From JAPUEK01 sp963815355 (GTDB lineage Bacteria; Pseudomonadota; Alphaproteobacteria; Rhodobacterales; Rhodobacteraceae): 64,000 bases of DNA. Made by a program: the position numbers and the translations under genes. The notes below the pieces were generated by a model that searched no databases, was not told where the DNA came from, and worked only from the letters and a program-made list of their open reading frames with translations. The stretch lies in assembly GCA_963815355.1 (NCBI GenBank), contig CAWFGJ010000012.1, positions 124,001-188,000 on the forward strand, read 5' to 3'. Positions 52,191 through 60,720 of this stretch are shown piece after piece; within the stretch, counting starts at the first letter, position 1, and every line of letters starts with the position of its first letter.

Positions 52191-52661
52191 TCAGTCGTCG
52201 TCGCCGTCATCGTCGTCGCCACTGTCGTGGTCATCGCCGCTGTCGTGATCGTCGCCGTCATCGCCTTCGTCGTGATCATCGTCTTCGTCGTCAGCCGAAT
52301 CGTGATCATCGCCTTCATCGTCGTCCATGTCGTCGTGACCATGGCCGCTGGTGCCATCACCTACGCGCACAAAATCATTGGCCCGGACCTGAATGCTGAC
52401 CCCGGTATGGATGTCGTCACCCGCTTCGACCGTGCCGGTTTCCTGGCTCAGGATATCGCCCGTTGCGATGTCGTAGACGACCTCAAGCTTTTGCGTGTCC
52501 TTGATGGCCTCGACCTTGATCTGGGTCGGCCCTTCTTTCACTTCAATCGAGGTATAGCCTTGCGCCTGCAAGTCCGTGACAATCTGGTCGGTGGTCACAC
52601 TTGCCATTGCCATCGAAGCGGCAAACGCAAATGCGGCGGCGTAGATAAAGGTTCTCTTCAT
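52191..52661 (-). CDS. Secreted PepSY-like protein with Asp/His-rich tail (A)
   Basis: A 156-residue protein. Signal peptide 1-20 (cleavage after A-M-A), PepSY-like domain at about 22-73 (QIVTDLQAQGYTSIEVKEG, then EVVYDIATGDILSQETG), and a 56-residue tail (101-156) with about 30 aspartates and 6 histidines. The composition resembles metal or calcium buffers. The ATG at 52659-52661 has GGAA six bases upstream. It is first in a likely operon with the B paralogue and the membrane LuxR regulator. Function unknown; a secreted metal-binding sensor partner is the working idea. Confidence 0.85.
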   Translation of the reverse strand: MKRTFIYAAAFAFAASMAMASVTTDQIVTDLQAQGYTSIEVKEGPTQIKVEAIKDTQKLEVVYDIATGDILSQETGTVEAGDDIHTGVSIQVRANDFVRVGDGTSGHGHDDMDDDEGDDHDSADDEDDDHDEGDDGDDHDSGDDHDSGDDDDGDDD

Positions 52662-52821
52662 TGGAACTTCCTTTCGATCCGTGCCGCATTCCGTCGTGGA
52701 ATCGGCGAGCCCTGTCATAAAGACCCAATTTTTACACGACCGAAATTGACCAGAGGTTTAAAAGACCCCCCGCCCCACCCAGGGTAGAGGCCCATAAACT
52801 CAGGTTTATGCCCATAAAATC

Positions 52822-52852
52822 AAAAGGCCGCGCAGGAAATGCGCGGCCTTTT
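52822..52852 (-). terminator. Bidirectional terminator downstream of trpB
   Basis: A perfect 13-bp stem, AAAAGGCCGCGCA (52822-52834) with TGCGCGGCCTTTT (52840-52852), GGAAA loop. It is 27 bases past the trpB stop on the minus strand; the A/T ends would act in both directions. Confidence 0.85.
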
Positions 52853-52879
52853 GCCATTTTCAGGCCTGAAAAGGGGGTG

Positions 52880-54112
52880 TCAGACCTTCATGTCAAAGCC
52901 AAGGTGCTTGGCCACAGTGAAGATATCCTTGTCGCCGCGCCCGCACATATTCATCACGATTATATGGTCTTTGGGCAGTCCGGGGGCGATCTTCATCACA
53001 TGGGCCAGCGCGTGCGACGGCTCCAGCGCGGGGATGATTCCCTCCAGCTTGCACGACAGTTGAAACGCCTCCAGCGCCTCTGCATCCGTAATCGAGACAT
53101 ATTGCACCCGACCCATGTCATGCAGCCACGAATGCTCTGGCCCGATACCGGGATAATCCAAGCCCGCCGAGATAGAGAATCCTTCCAGAATCTGCCCATC
53201 CGGGTCTTGCAAAAGATAGGTCCGGTTGCCGTGCAACACGCCCGGACGCCCACCGGTCAGACTGGCGCAATGCTGCATCCGGTCATCCACACCCTTGCCG
53301 CCAGCCTCAACGCCGATGATCCCCACCGACGGATCGTCAAGGAACGGGTAGAACAACCCCATCGCATTCGACCCCCCGCCGATCGCTGCGATCAGCGTGT
53401 CGGGCAGACGTCCCTCACCCTCTTGCTCCGCCAACTGCCAGCGGACTTCCTTGCCGATGATCGACTGGAAATCCCGCACCATCGCCGGATAAGGATGCGG
53501 ACCTGCCACCGTACCGATACAATAAAACGTATCGCGCACGTTGGTCACCCAATCGCGCAAGGCATCGTTCATCGCATCTTTCAACGTGCCGCGCCCCGAT
53601 GTCACCGGGATCACTTCGGCGCCCAGCAACCGCATCCGGAACACGTTGGGGGCTTGCCGTTCCACGTCATGCGCGCCCATGTAGACCACGCATTGCAGCC
53701 CGAACTTGGCGCAAACGGTGGCGGTCGCCACCCCGTGCTGGCCCGCGCCCGTTTCCGCAATGATCCGGGTTTTGCCCATACGCCGCGCCAGAATGATCTG
53801 GCCCAACACGTTGTTGATCTTATGCGCGCCGGTGTGATTCAGCTCATCGCGCTTCATGTATATCTTGGCACCGCCCAGATGCGCGGTCAGACGCTCCGCG
53901 TGATACAGGGGCGAGGGGCGACCCACATAATGCTTCCAAAGATCGTCCATCTCGGCCCAAAAGGTCGGGTCGGTCTTGGCGAACTCATACCGCTCTTCCA
54001 GATCAAGGATCAGCGGCATCAGCGTCTCAGACACAAAACGCCCGCCAAACTTGCCGAACCGCCCGGCTTCATCCGGCCCGGTCATGAAGCTGTTCAAACC
54101 ATCATCGGCCAT
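52880..54112 (-). CDS. trpB: Tryptophan synthase beta chain
   Basis: A 410-residue PLP enzyme that condenses indole and serine. The PLP lysine is in ELNHTGAHKINN (about 92-103). GAGQHGVATA and GGGSNAMGLF, the phosphate-binding loop, are intact. The rest of the trp operon is not nearby; in Rhodobacterales trpB commonly follows trpF away from the others, and no trpF is next to it here. Closed by a strong terminator. Confidence 0.98.
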   Translation of the reverse strand: MADDGLNSFMTGPDEAGRFGKFGGRFVSETLMPLILDLEERYEFAKTDPTFWAEMDDLWKHYVGRPSPLYHAERLTAHLGGAKIYMKRDELNHTGAHKINNVLGQIILARRMGKTRIIAETGAGQHGVATATVCAKFGLQCVVYMGAHDVERQAPNVFRMRLLGAEVIPVTSGRGTLKDAMNDALRDWVTNVRDTFYCIGTVAGPHPYPAMVRDFQSIIGKEVRWQLAEQEGEGRLPDTLIAAIGGGSNAMGLFYPFLDDPSVGIIGVEAGGKGVDDRMQHCASLTGGRPGVLHGNRTYLLQDPDGQILEGFSISAGLDYPGIGPEHSWLHDMGRVQYVSITDAEALEAFQLSCKLEGIIPALEPSHALAHVMKIAPGLPKDHIIVMNMCGRGDKDIFTVAKHLGFDMKV

Positions 54113-54193
54113 GTCAGATCTCCCCTTGGATAAGTGACGATGTAGCGCCCTTAACCGCGCGGGGAAAGAGGGCTTAACACCCGCCGCCGTCCC

Positions 54194-55249
54194 TTAAAGC
54201 CAGCGGTCGCGCCCCGTGCCCACCGCCGCAGCGACCGAGCCATGCCCGTCCCGCTCCAGCAGCGCATCCAGCCCCCGCGCAATCCGCCCGATCAGCGAGA
54301 TGCCCTGATACACCATCGCGGTGTAGACCTGCACCGCCGACGCCCCGGCCCGGATCTTTTCATAGGCGTCTTCCGCCGACGAAATCCCGCCCACCCCGAT
54401 CAACGGCAGCTTGCCCTCGGTCAGCCGCGACAACTGCGCCAATACCCGGGTAGAGCGTTCAAACAACGGCGCGCCCGACAGCCCGCCCTTTTCGTCCCGC
54501 GCCGGGCTTTTCAGCCCCTCCCGAGACAAGGTGGTGTTGGTCGCAATGATTCCCGCCAGACCCGAAGCCAAAGCCACCTCGGCAATCTCGGCCAATTCGT
54601 CCACCGTCAAATCCGGCGCGATCTTCAGGAACACCGGGATTGGACGCAGCAGCCCCGCCCGCACCTCCATCACCCCGGCCAGCAGGCCCGCCAACGCCGC
54701 CTTGCCCTGCAAATCGCGCAGTTTTTCGGTGTTGGGGGAACTGACATTGACCGTCGCGAAATCGACATGCGGCCCGCAAACCGCCAAAACCTTGGCGAAA
54801 TCCGCAGCCCTGTCGGCGCTGTCTTTGTTGGCCCCAAGGTTCAGCCCCACCGGCACCGGCCCCGCCGGACGCCCCGCCAGCCGCGCCGCGATCGCCTCGG
54901 CCCCGTCATTGTTGAACCCGAAACGGTTGATCGCGGCCCGGTCTGCGGTCAGACGGAACAGCCGTGGCTGCGGATTGCCCGGCTGCGGGCGCGGCGTTGC
55001 GGCCCCCACCTCGACAAAACCGAATCCCGCCCGGGTCAGCGCGGCCACCGCCGTCGCGTTCTTGTCATAGCCCGCCGCCAATCCCACCGGATTGGTCATC
55101 GACATCCCCGCCACCATGGTTGCCAACCGAGGCGAGGTCACCAACCCCGGCAAAGGCGCAAACCCAAGCCGCAGCGCGGTCAGCGACAGCCCATGCGCCC
55201 GCTCGGGGTCGATCTTGTGCAGCAGCGACAGTCCAACACGTTCCAGCAC
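54194..55249 (-). CDS. pyrD: Dihydroorotate dehydrogenase (quinone)
   Basis: A 351-residue class 2 enzyme that oxidises dihydroorotate and passes electrons to the quinone pool. An N-terminal amphipathic membrane-binding helix (LERVGLSLLHKIDPERAHGLSLTAL) is present. PVGLAAGYDKNA, NVSSPNT with the catalytic serine and IGVGGISSAEDAYEKIRAGAS follow. The start is a GTG (55247-55249) two bases after the DUF952 stop; the in-frame extension to 55312 lies inside that gene. Confidence 0.96.
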   Translation of the reverse strand: MLERVGLSLLHKIDPERAHGLSLTALRLGFAPLPGLVTSPRLATMVAGMSMTNPVGLAAGYDKNATAVAALTRAGFGFVEVGAATPRPQPGNPQPRLFRLTADRAAINRFGFNNDGAEAIAARLAGRPAGPVPVGLNLGANKDSADRAADFAKVLAVCGPHVDFATVNVSSPNTEKLRDLQGKAALAGLLAGVMEVRAGLLRPIPVFLKIAPDLTVDELAEIAEVALASGLAGIIATNTTLSREGLKSPARDEKGGLSGAPLFERSTRVLAQLSRLTEGKLPLIGVGGISSAEDAYEKIRAGASAVQVYTAMVYQGISLIGRIARGLDALLERDGHGSVAAAVGTGRDRWL

Positions 55250-55251
55250 GA

Positions 55252-55590
55252 TCAGAATACACCTTCGGGAAAAATATGGCCGCTGGCCCCCAATGGCAGC
55301 GACTTGTCCCAAACGACATCGCCGCTTTGCAAGGCGCGGTAAAGGTGGGGAAACAGCGCGCCCCCCCGTGACGGCTCCCAGCGCAGCGCCTCGCCCAGCC
55401 GGTCCGCCTCACAGGCGACCAACACAAGGTCACTTTGCCCGGCAAAGTAGCGCGCGGCCGTCTCGGCAAGCTGCGGTGCGGCCGAAAAGTGGATGAACCC
55501 GTCTGCCAGATCAACCGGCGCACCGTCGGTCACACCGGCGGCTCGAAAGGCATCCCATTCGGGGCGGCGAAATATCTTGTAAATCAGCAT
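55252..55590 (-). CDS. DUF952 family protein
   Basis: A 112-residue protein of the DUF952 family. It has IYKIFRRPEWDAFRAAG at the start, the motif DGFIHFSA near residue 40 and WEPSRGGALFPHLYRAL further on. The ATG at 55588-55590 has AGGA upstream; the longer frame to 55752 is rejected. Immediately upstream of pyrD, so probably co-transcribed. Function unknown. Confidence 0.92.
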   Translation of the reverse strand: MLIYKIFRRPEWDAFRAAGVTDGAPVDLADGFIHFSAAPQLAETAARYFAGQSDLVLVACEADRLGEALRWEPSRGGALFPHLYRALQSGDVVWDKSLPLGASGHIFPEGVF

Positions 55591-55794
55591 GGCGCCTTCC
55601 TGCCCTTCCGTGCGGCGCGGGTCAACTGCCGTCATTCTGCCGTTACGTAATGGACCGAAAAGTTTTGACAGCGGCGATCCCATAGCGGACCCTTCGCGTA
55701 CAACCCCATTTTTGGCGTCCAACCCTTTCGGCGCCCCTCTGCTTTTTGGCATTTCGTGCCCTAATCCCAGTCATCCCAAGACAGGAGCCCTGCG

Positions 55795-57294
55795 ATGATC
55801 CGTAAATTGATGTCTTCCTTCCTTGCCCTCAGCGCCCTTTCCGCGCCGCTTTCGGCCGAAACCGTCAAGTTGACGCTGCTCGGCGTCGGCGATGTTTATA
55901 ACTTTGCCGAAAAGGACGGGCGCGGCGGCTTTGCCCGCGTCAATGCCGTGGCCAAGGCTGAGCGCGCCAACAACCCCAACACCCTCTACGTCTTTGATGG
56001 CGACATGCTGTCACCCTCGCTGATGTCGGGCTTTGACAAGGGCCAGAACACCATCGACTTCACCAACCTCGTGCCCTTCGATCTGGCGGTGCCCGGCAAC
56101 CACGAATTCGACTTCGGCCCCGAGAATTTTTACGAACGCATGAAGGCGTCGAAATACCCCTGGGCCGCAATCAACATCACCAATGACGATGGCTCGCCGA
56201 TTGAAGGGCTCGGCGGGGTGATGGTCAAAGAAATCGCCGGGCTGACCGTGGCGCTGATTCCCGTCGCCCAAGACACCTCACCGCAAGTATCCTCGACCGG
56301 CGCGCTCAAATTCCTGCCCACCGTTGAAACCGGCATCGCTGCTGCCAAAGCCGCCCGCGAAGATGGGGCGGATCTGGTCATCGGCGTCGTGCAAACCGAT
56401 ATGAGCAACGACCGCGAACTGATCAAAAGCCACGCCTTTGATGTGCTCTTGTCCGGCGATGACCACTCTTACGCCATCGCCTATGATGGTGTGACCGCCT
56501 ATGTCGAAACCTCTATCGACGGGCAGTTGCTGACGCCCGTGGATCTGCTGGTGACCATTGATGAAAAAGACGGCAAGCGCAGCGTGTCCTGGGTGCCCAA
56601 CTTCCGCTTCATCGACACCGCCTCGGTGGAACCAGACCCCGAAAGCGTCGCCCTTGCCGCCAGCTTTACCGCCCAATTGGATGAAACGTTGGGCGTCGAA
56701 ATCGGCAGCACAGAAACCGCCCTCGACAGCCGCCGCAACATCGTGCGCGGCGAAGAATCGGCCATGGGCAACCTGATTGCCGACGCGATGCGCGATGCGA
56801 CCGGGGCGGATGTGGCGCTGATGAACGGCGGCGGCATTCGCGCCGACCGCACCTATGACGCCGGCACCAAACTGACCCGCCGCGACATCCTGACCGAACT
56901 GCCCTTTGGCAACGTGACGGTGCTGACCGAACTGCCGGGCAGCCAGTTGCTGCTGGCGCTGGAAAACGCCGTCAGCCAGCACGAAAAGGGCGGCGGCCGC
57001 TTTGCACAGGTTTCGGGCATCAGCTATGTCTTTGATCCTTCATCCGAAGTTGGCAGCCGGATATCGGAGGTCATGGTCGGCGGCGCCCCGCTGGAGGCTG
57101 ACAAGCTCTACAAGGTCGCCACCAACGACTACATGTTGGGCGGCGGGGATGGCTATGCCGCGCTTGGCGGCGGCCGCATGCTGACCAATGCGGGTGGCGG
57201 CAATCTGGTGGCCAATGACGTCATGCGCTACGTCGAAAAGCTGGGCAGCGTAAAGCCGATGGTCGAAGGCCGCATCAAACAGCTTGGCAAATAA
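55795..57294 (+). CDS. Secreted bifunctional metallophosphatase / 5'-nucleotidase
   Basis: A 499-residue periplasmic enzyme. Signal peptide 1-21, calcineurin-like domain (about 24-260) with FDGDMLSPS and GNHEFDFGP, and a 5'-nucleotidase C-terminal domain (about 290-480) with NGGGIRAD and VATNDYMLGGGDGY. The first metal motif reads GDVY (32-35) rather than D-x-H, a variant also known in other proteins of this clade. It probably scavenges phosphate or nucleosides. The ATG has GGAG nine bases upstream. Followed by a hairpin. Confidence 0.93.
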   Translation: MIRKLMSSFLALSALSAPLSAETVKLTLLGVGDVYNFAEKDGRGGFARVNAVAKAERANNPNTLYVFDGDMLSPSLMSGFDKGQNTIDFTNLVPFDLAVPGNHEFDFGPENFYERMKASKYPWAAINITNDDGSPIEGLGGVMVKEIAGLTVALIPVAQDTSPQVSSTGALKFLPTVETGIAAAKAAREDGADLVIGVVQTDMSNDRELIKSHAFDVLLSGDDHSYAIAYDGVTAYVETSIDGQLLTPVDLLVTIDEKDGKRSVSWVPNFRFIDTASVEPDPESVALAASFTAQLDETLGVEIGSTETALDSRRNIVRGEESAMGNLIADAMRDATGADVALMNGGGIRADRTYDAGTKLTRRDILTELPFGNVTVLTELPGSQLLLALENAVSQHEKGGGRFAQVSGISYVFDPSSEVGSRISEVMVGGAPLEADKLYKVATNDYMLGGGDGYAALGGGRMLTNAGGGNLVANDVMRYVEKLGSVKPMVEGRIKQLGK

Positions 57295-57300
57295 CCAAAC

Positions 57301-57326
57301 CCGGCGGCGGCCCAAACCGTCGCCGG
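57301..57326 (+). terminator. Hairpin terminator after the 5'-nucleotidase gene
   Basis: CCGGCGGCGG (57301-57310) pairs with CCGTCGCCGG (57317-57326) with one G-T pair and a 6-base loop, 7 bases past the stop. There is no T-run, so efficiency is uncertain. Confidence 0.5.
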
Positions 57327-57387
57327 ACCGCCATTCTGCGCGCCGGGGCTTGAGCCTGCCCTGCCGCGATGCTATCTAAACCTCAGC

Positions 57388-57461
57388 GCGGGCATTGTGT
57401 AATGGTAAGACCTTAGCCTTCCAAGCTAAAGACGCGGGTTCGATTCCCGCTGCCCGCTCCA
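57388..57461 (+). tRNA. tRNA-Gly (anticodon TCC)
   Basis: Cloverleaf visible: acceptor GCGGGCA (57388-57394) with TGCCCGC (57451-57457), anticodon stem TTAGC/GCTAA with loop CTTCCAA (anticodon TCC), T-arm GGGTTCGATTCCC and encoded 3' CCA. It is a single gene between the nucleotidase and fabI; no integrase is adjacent. Confidence 0.97.
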
Positions 57462-57558
57462 AACCTCCCAACACATCACGCGTCAAACCGCGCCCCACAC
57501 AGCAAAAAACCGCCGCGACACTGCGCAGCGGTTCTTGCAATCCGTCGGGCGGATTTGC

Positions 57559-58347
57559 TTACAGGTTGTCTTGCTGCGGCATCCCCAGAACGTGATAGCC
57601 GCAATCGACATGGACCACCTCGCCCGTCGTGCAGTTGCCATAGTCCGAGCACAGCCAGACCGCTGTGCCGCCAATCGCCTCCAGCGTGGCATTCGCGCGC
57701 ATCGGCGCATTGGCCTCGGTATGACGGAACGTTGCCCGTGCGCCGCCAATCGCCGCCCCGGCAAGGGTCTTCATCGGGCCGGGAGAAATCGCATTCACCC
57801 GAACCTGCTGCGGCCCCAGATCATTCGCCAGATAGCGCGTCGCCGATTCCAGCGCCGCCTTGGCCACACCCATCACGTTGTAATTCGGCGTAACCCGGTT
57901 GGACCCGCCATAGGTCAGCGTGATCAGACTGCCGCCGTTGGGCATCAATGCGGCTGCACGACGGCTGACATCAATGAACGAAAAGCACGAGATCGCCAGC
58001 GAGTTCGAAAAATTCCCGCGTGACGTGTTGATGAACCGCCCCGTCAGCTCATTCTTGTCGGAAAACGCAATCGCGTGGATCAGAAAATCCAGCCCCCCCC
58101 AACGCTCTTCAATCGCGCCAAAGCACTGGTCCATGCTTTCGTCGTTCATCACATCAACATCGACCAGAAAATCCGACCCGACCGACGCGGCCAGCGGTTG
58201 CACGCGCTTGCCGAACGCCTCTCCCTGATAGGAAAACGCCAGCTCCGCCCCCTCTGCCGCAAGGGCCGAAGCGATGCCCCAAGCGATGGACCGTTCATTG
58301 GCCACGCCCATGACAAGCCCACGCTTGCCCTTCATCAGATCCGCCAT
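57559..58347 (-). CDS. fabI: Enoyl-[acyl-carrier-protein] reductase FabI
   Basis: A 262-residue NADH-dependent reductase for the last step of fatty acid elongation. GVANERSIAWGIA binds NAD at the N-terminus. The catalytic pair Tyr-x6-Lys is in YNVMGVAKAAL, and NAISPGPMKTLA follows. 28 bases separate it from fabB. Third gene of fabA-fabB-fabI. Confidence 0.97.
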   Translation of the reverse strand: MADLMKGKRGLVMGVANERSIAWGIASALAAEGAELAFSYQGEAFGKRVQPLAASVGSDFLVDVDVMNDESMDQCFGAIEERWGGLDFLIHAIAFSDKNELTGRFINTSRGNFSNSLAISCFSFIDVSRRAAALMPNGGSLITLTYGGSNRVTPNYNVMGVAKAALESATRYLANDLGPQQVRVNAISPGPMKTLAGAAIGGARATFRHTEANAPMRANATLEAIGGTAVWLCSDYGNCTTGEVVHVDCGYHVLGMPQQDNL

Positions 58348-58375
58348 GCTGCAACCCCTACGCGTTGGTGAAAAA

Positions 58376-59605
58376 TCAGCCCTGCAGCTTGCTCATCAAC
58401 AGGGTCGCATTGGTGCCGCCAAACCCGAAAGAGTTGGACAGAACGGAATCCAGCTTCACCCCTTCCCGCAAGGTGGTGACGATTTCCGAAGGCTCCAGCG
58501 CCGGGTCCAGCGTGGTCACATTGGCCGAAGCCGCAATGAAATCACCGTTCAGCATCAGCAGCGAATAGATCGCCTCATGCACGCCCGTCGCGCCAAGGCT
58601 GTGCCCGGTCAGCGATTTGGTCGACGCCACTGGCGGGGTTGTCCCCTTGCCGAACACGCGGCGTACGGCCTCCATCTCGGTCACGTCGCCGACCACAGTC
58701 GAGGTGCCGTGGCTGTTGATGTAATCCACCTTGCGCCCGGCAGGCAGCGTCGACAGGGCCAGCCGCATCGACCGCTCACCGCCCTCACCCGACGGCGCGA
58801 CCATATCGTAGCCGTCCGAGGTGGCACCATAGCCCGTCACTTCGGCGTAAATCTTGGCCCCACGCGCCAGCGCATGGTTCAGCTCTTCCAGAACCACCAC
58901 ACCGCCGCCGCCCGCAATCACGAACCCGTCGCGCGTCGCGTCATAGGGGCGCGACGCGGTTTCCGGGGTGTCGTTATACTTGGACGACATCGCCCCCATC
59001 GCGTCGAACAGGCACGACAGCGTCCAGTCCAATTCCTCACCACCGCCGGCGAACACGATGTCCTGCTTGCCGAACTGGATCAGCTCGGTTCCGTTGCCAA
59101 TGCAATGCGCGCTGGTCGAGCAGGCCGATGTGATCGAATAGTTGACGCCCCGGATCTTGAACGGCGTCGCAAGGCAGGCCGAGTTGGTTGACGACATGCC
59201 CTTGGTCACCATGAACGGCCCCATCCGCTTGGGGCTGCCGGTTTCGCGCACAATGTTATGGGCGCGGAAAAAGCTTTTCGTCGACGGCCCGCCAGAGCCC
59301 ATGATCAAACCGGTGCGATCGTTGGAAATATCCGCCGCCTCAAGCCCGGAATCCTTGATCGCCTGATCCATCGCAATAAAGTTATAGGCCGCCCCATCGC
59401 CCATAAAGCGCAGGTCGCGCTTTTCGATGTGGTCTTCCAACACGATCTGCGGCTGGCCATGCACCCGGCTGCGAAAGCCATGTTCGGCATAGTCGGGCGC
59501 AAAGACGATACCCGACTTACCGGCGCGCAGGCTTGCTTCAACCTCGGCGGCGTTATTGCCGATGGAGGACACAATGCCGATCCCTGTGATCACAACACGA
59601 CGCAT
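58376..59605 (-). CDS. fabB: Beta-ketoacyl-ACP synthase I (FabB)
   Basis: A 409-residue condensing enzyme. The catalytic Cys is in SACSTSAHCIGNG, the His residues in NSHGTSTVVGD and GHSLGATG, and the C-terminal NSFGFGGTNATL is typical. With FabA it makes unsaturated fatty acids. It follows fabA by 20 bases. Confidence 0.97.
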   Translation of the reverse strand: MRRVVITGIGIVSSIGNNAAEVEASLRAGKSGIVFAPDYAEHGFRSRVHGQPQIVLEDHIEKRDLRFMGDGAAYNFIAMDQAIKDSGLEAADISNDRTGLIMGSGGPSTKSFFRAHNIVRETGSPKRMGPFMVTKGMSSTNSACLATPFKIRGVNYSITSACSTSAHCIGNGTELIQFGKQDIVFAGGGEELDWTLSCLFDAMGAMSSKYNDTPETASRPYDATRDGFVIAGGGGVVVLEELNHALARGAKIYAEVTGYGATSDGYDMVAPSGEGGERSMRLALSTLPAGRKVDYINSHGTSTVVGDVTEMEAVRRVFGKGTTPPVASTKSLTGHSLGATGVHEAIYSLLMLNGDFIAASANVTTLDPALEPSEIVTTLREGVKLDSVLSNSFGFGGTNATLLMSKLQG

Positions 59606-59625
59606 GGTAAACTCCTTCTTCGCCC

Positions 59626-60135
59626 TTAGTTGGCAGACAGCGCGACTTTCATATCCTTGACGAGGTAGATGGTTTCCCCATCCGCCTCAACCCGGCCATC
59701 TGCGACACCCATCGTCAGGCGCCGCGTCTGGATGGCCTTGGTGAAATCGACGTAGTAGCGGATCATCTTGCGTTCCGGGCGCACCATGCCGGTCAGCTTG
59801 ACCTCGCCCACTCCCAGCGCATAACCGCGCCCCTGCCAGCCGCGCCAACCAAGGTTGAACCCGGTCAACTGCCACAGCCCGTCCAGACCCAAGCAGCCTG
59901 GCATGATCGGATTGCCGGGAAAGTGGCAGGCAAAGAACCACAGATCCGGGTGAATGTCGAATTCAGCGACCACATGGCCCTTGCCATGCTCCCCACCGTC
60001 TTCGGAAATTTCGGTGATCCGGTCCATCATCAGCATGGGCGGTTCGGGAAGCTGCGCATTGCCGGGGCCAAACAATTCCCCACGCGCACATTTCAAAAGG
60101 CCTTCCTTGTCGAACGAAGTCGGAAATCCACCCAT
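59626..60135 (-). CDS. fabA: 3-hydroxydecanoyl-ACP dehydratase / isomerase FabA
   Basis: A 169-residue bifunctional enzyme that introduces the double bond at the C10 stage. The active-site His block is ACHFPGNPIMPGCLGLDGLWQL (about 68-89), with PTSFDKEGLL at the N-terminus. The ATG at 60133-60135 has the family length; a GTG at 60153 is a less likely alternative. First gene of the fab operon and divergent from irr. Confidence 0.97.
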   Translation of the reverse strand: MGGFPTSFDKEGLLKCARGELFGPGNAQLPEPPMLMMDRITEISEDGGEHGKGHVVAEFDIHPDLWFFACHFPGNPIMPGCLGLDGLWQLTGFNLGWRGWQGRGYALGVGEVKLTGMVRPERKMIRYYVDFTKAIQTRRLTMGVADGRVEADGETIYLVKDMKVALSAN

Positions 60136-60241
60136 GCTCGCCGCGTCTCCCACATTGGCCGTTAATGCTTTCCTCTAGCATCCGGCACAAAGGGTAAGCA
60201 AGGGCGGGGGCCACCCCGCAAGGCATTCAGCGGGTTTTCGT

Positions 60242-60271
60242 TTGAATTTCCCTGCTCCAAGACTGTATAAA
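60242..60271 (+). promoter_or_regulatory. Predicted promoter of irr
   Basis: TTGAAT (60242-60247), 18-base spacer, TATAAA (60266-60271), 23 bases before the irr ATG. No inverted ICE-type or Fur-type box was recognised around it. Confidence 0.5.
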
Positions 60272-60294
60272 GGACAAAGCAAGATGGAAAGAAG

Positions 60295-60711
60295 ATGATC
60301 AAAGAGACTTCGGAAAGCTGCACGGCATGGCTGGCGCGGGGGGGATTGCGCCCGACGCGTCAAAGGCTGGCACTTGCCGGATTGCTGGTTGGTGACGGCG
60401 AGAACCGCCACGTCACGGCCGAAGGTCTCTATGACGCCGCCGCCCAAAGCGGCGAGAAAGTCAGCCTTGCCACCGTTTACAACACCCTGCGCGCGTTCTG
60501 CGAGGCGGGTTTGTTGAATGAGGTCGTCGTCGATGGCTCGCGCAGCTATTTCGATACGCGCATGGATGATCACCCGCACTTCTACTGGGAAGACAGCCAC
60601 TTACTGACCGACGCCCCAGCGGATGAGCTGCAAATCTCCGGCCTGCCAACCACGCCCGAGGGCATGGTCGTCGCGCGCGTTGACGTCGTGATCCGCCTCA
60701 AACGGGCCTGA
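60295..60711 (+). CDS. irr: Fur-family transcriptional regulator Irr
   Basis: A 138-residue iron-response regulator. The winged-helix part has LRPTRQRLALAGLL, then VSLATVYNTLRAFCEAGLL, the Fur/Irr recognition helix. The metal/haem region reads YFDTRMDDHPHFYWEDSH. The rhizobial haem regulatory motif GCPWHD is degenerate here (Ser-Cys-Thr-Ala-Trp), and the HHH motif is His-Pro-His, as often in Rhodobacterales. It would control iron and haem genes; its control of the divergent fabA is a possibility only. The ATG has GGAA upstream. Confidence 0.93.
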   Translation: MIKETSESCTAWLARGGLRPTRQRLALAGLLVGDGENRHVTAEGLYDAAAQSGEKVSLATVYNTLRAFCEAGLLNEVVVDGSRSYFDTRMDDHPHFYWEDSHLLTDAPADELQISGLPTTPEGMVVARVDVVIRLKRA

Positions 60712-60720
60712 CCGGCAGCG

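Noticed and set aside
52195..52340. Short repeated units resembling a CRISPR or microsatellite
   Set aside because: These are GAC/GAT/CAC codons of the Asp/His tail in an open frame; no constant repeat and spacer organisation.
57388..57461. tRNA-Gly as an attachment site for an island
   Set aside because: No integrase, no direct repeat of the tRNA end and ordinary housekeeping genes on both sides.
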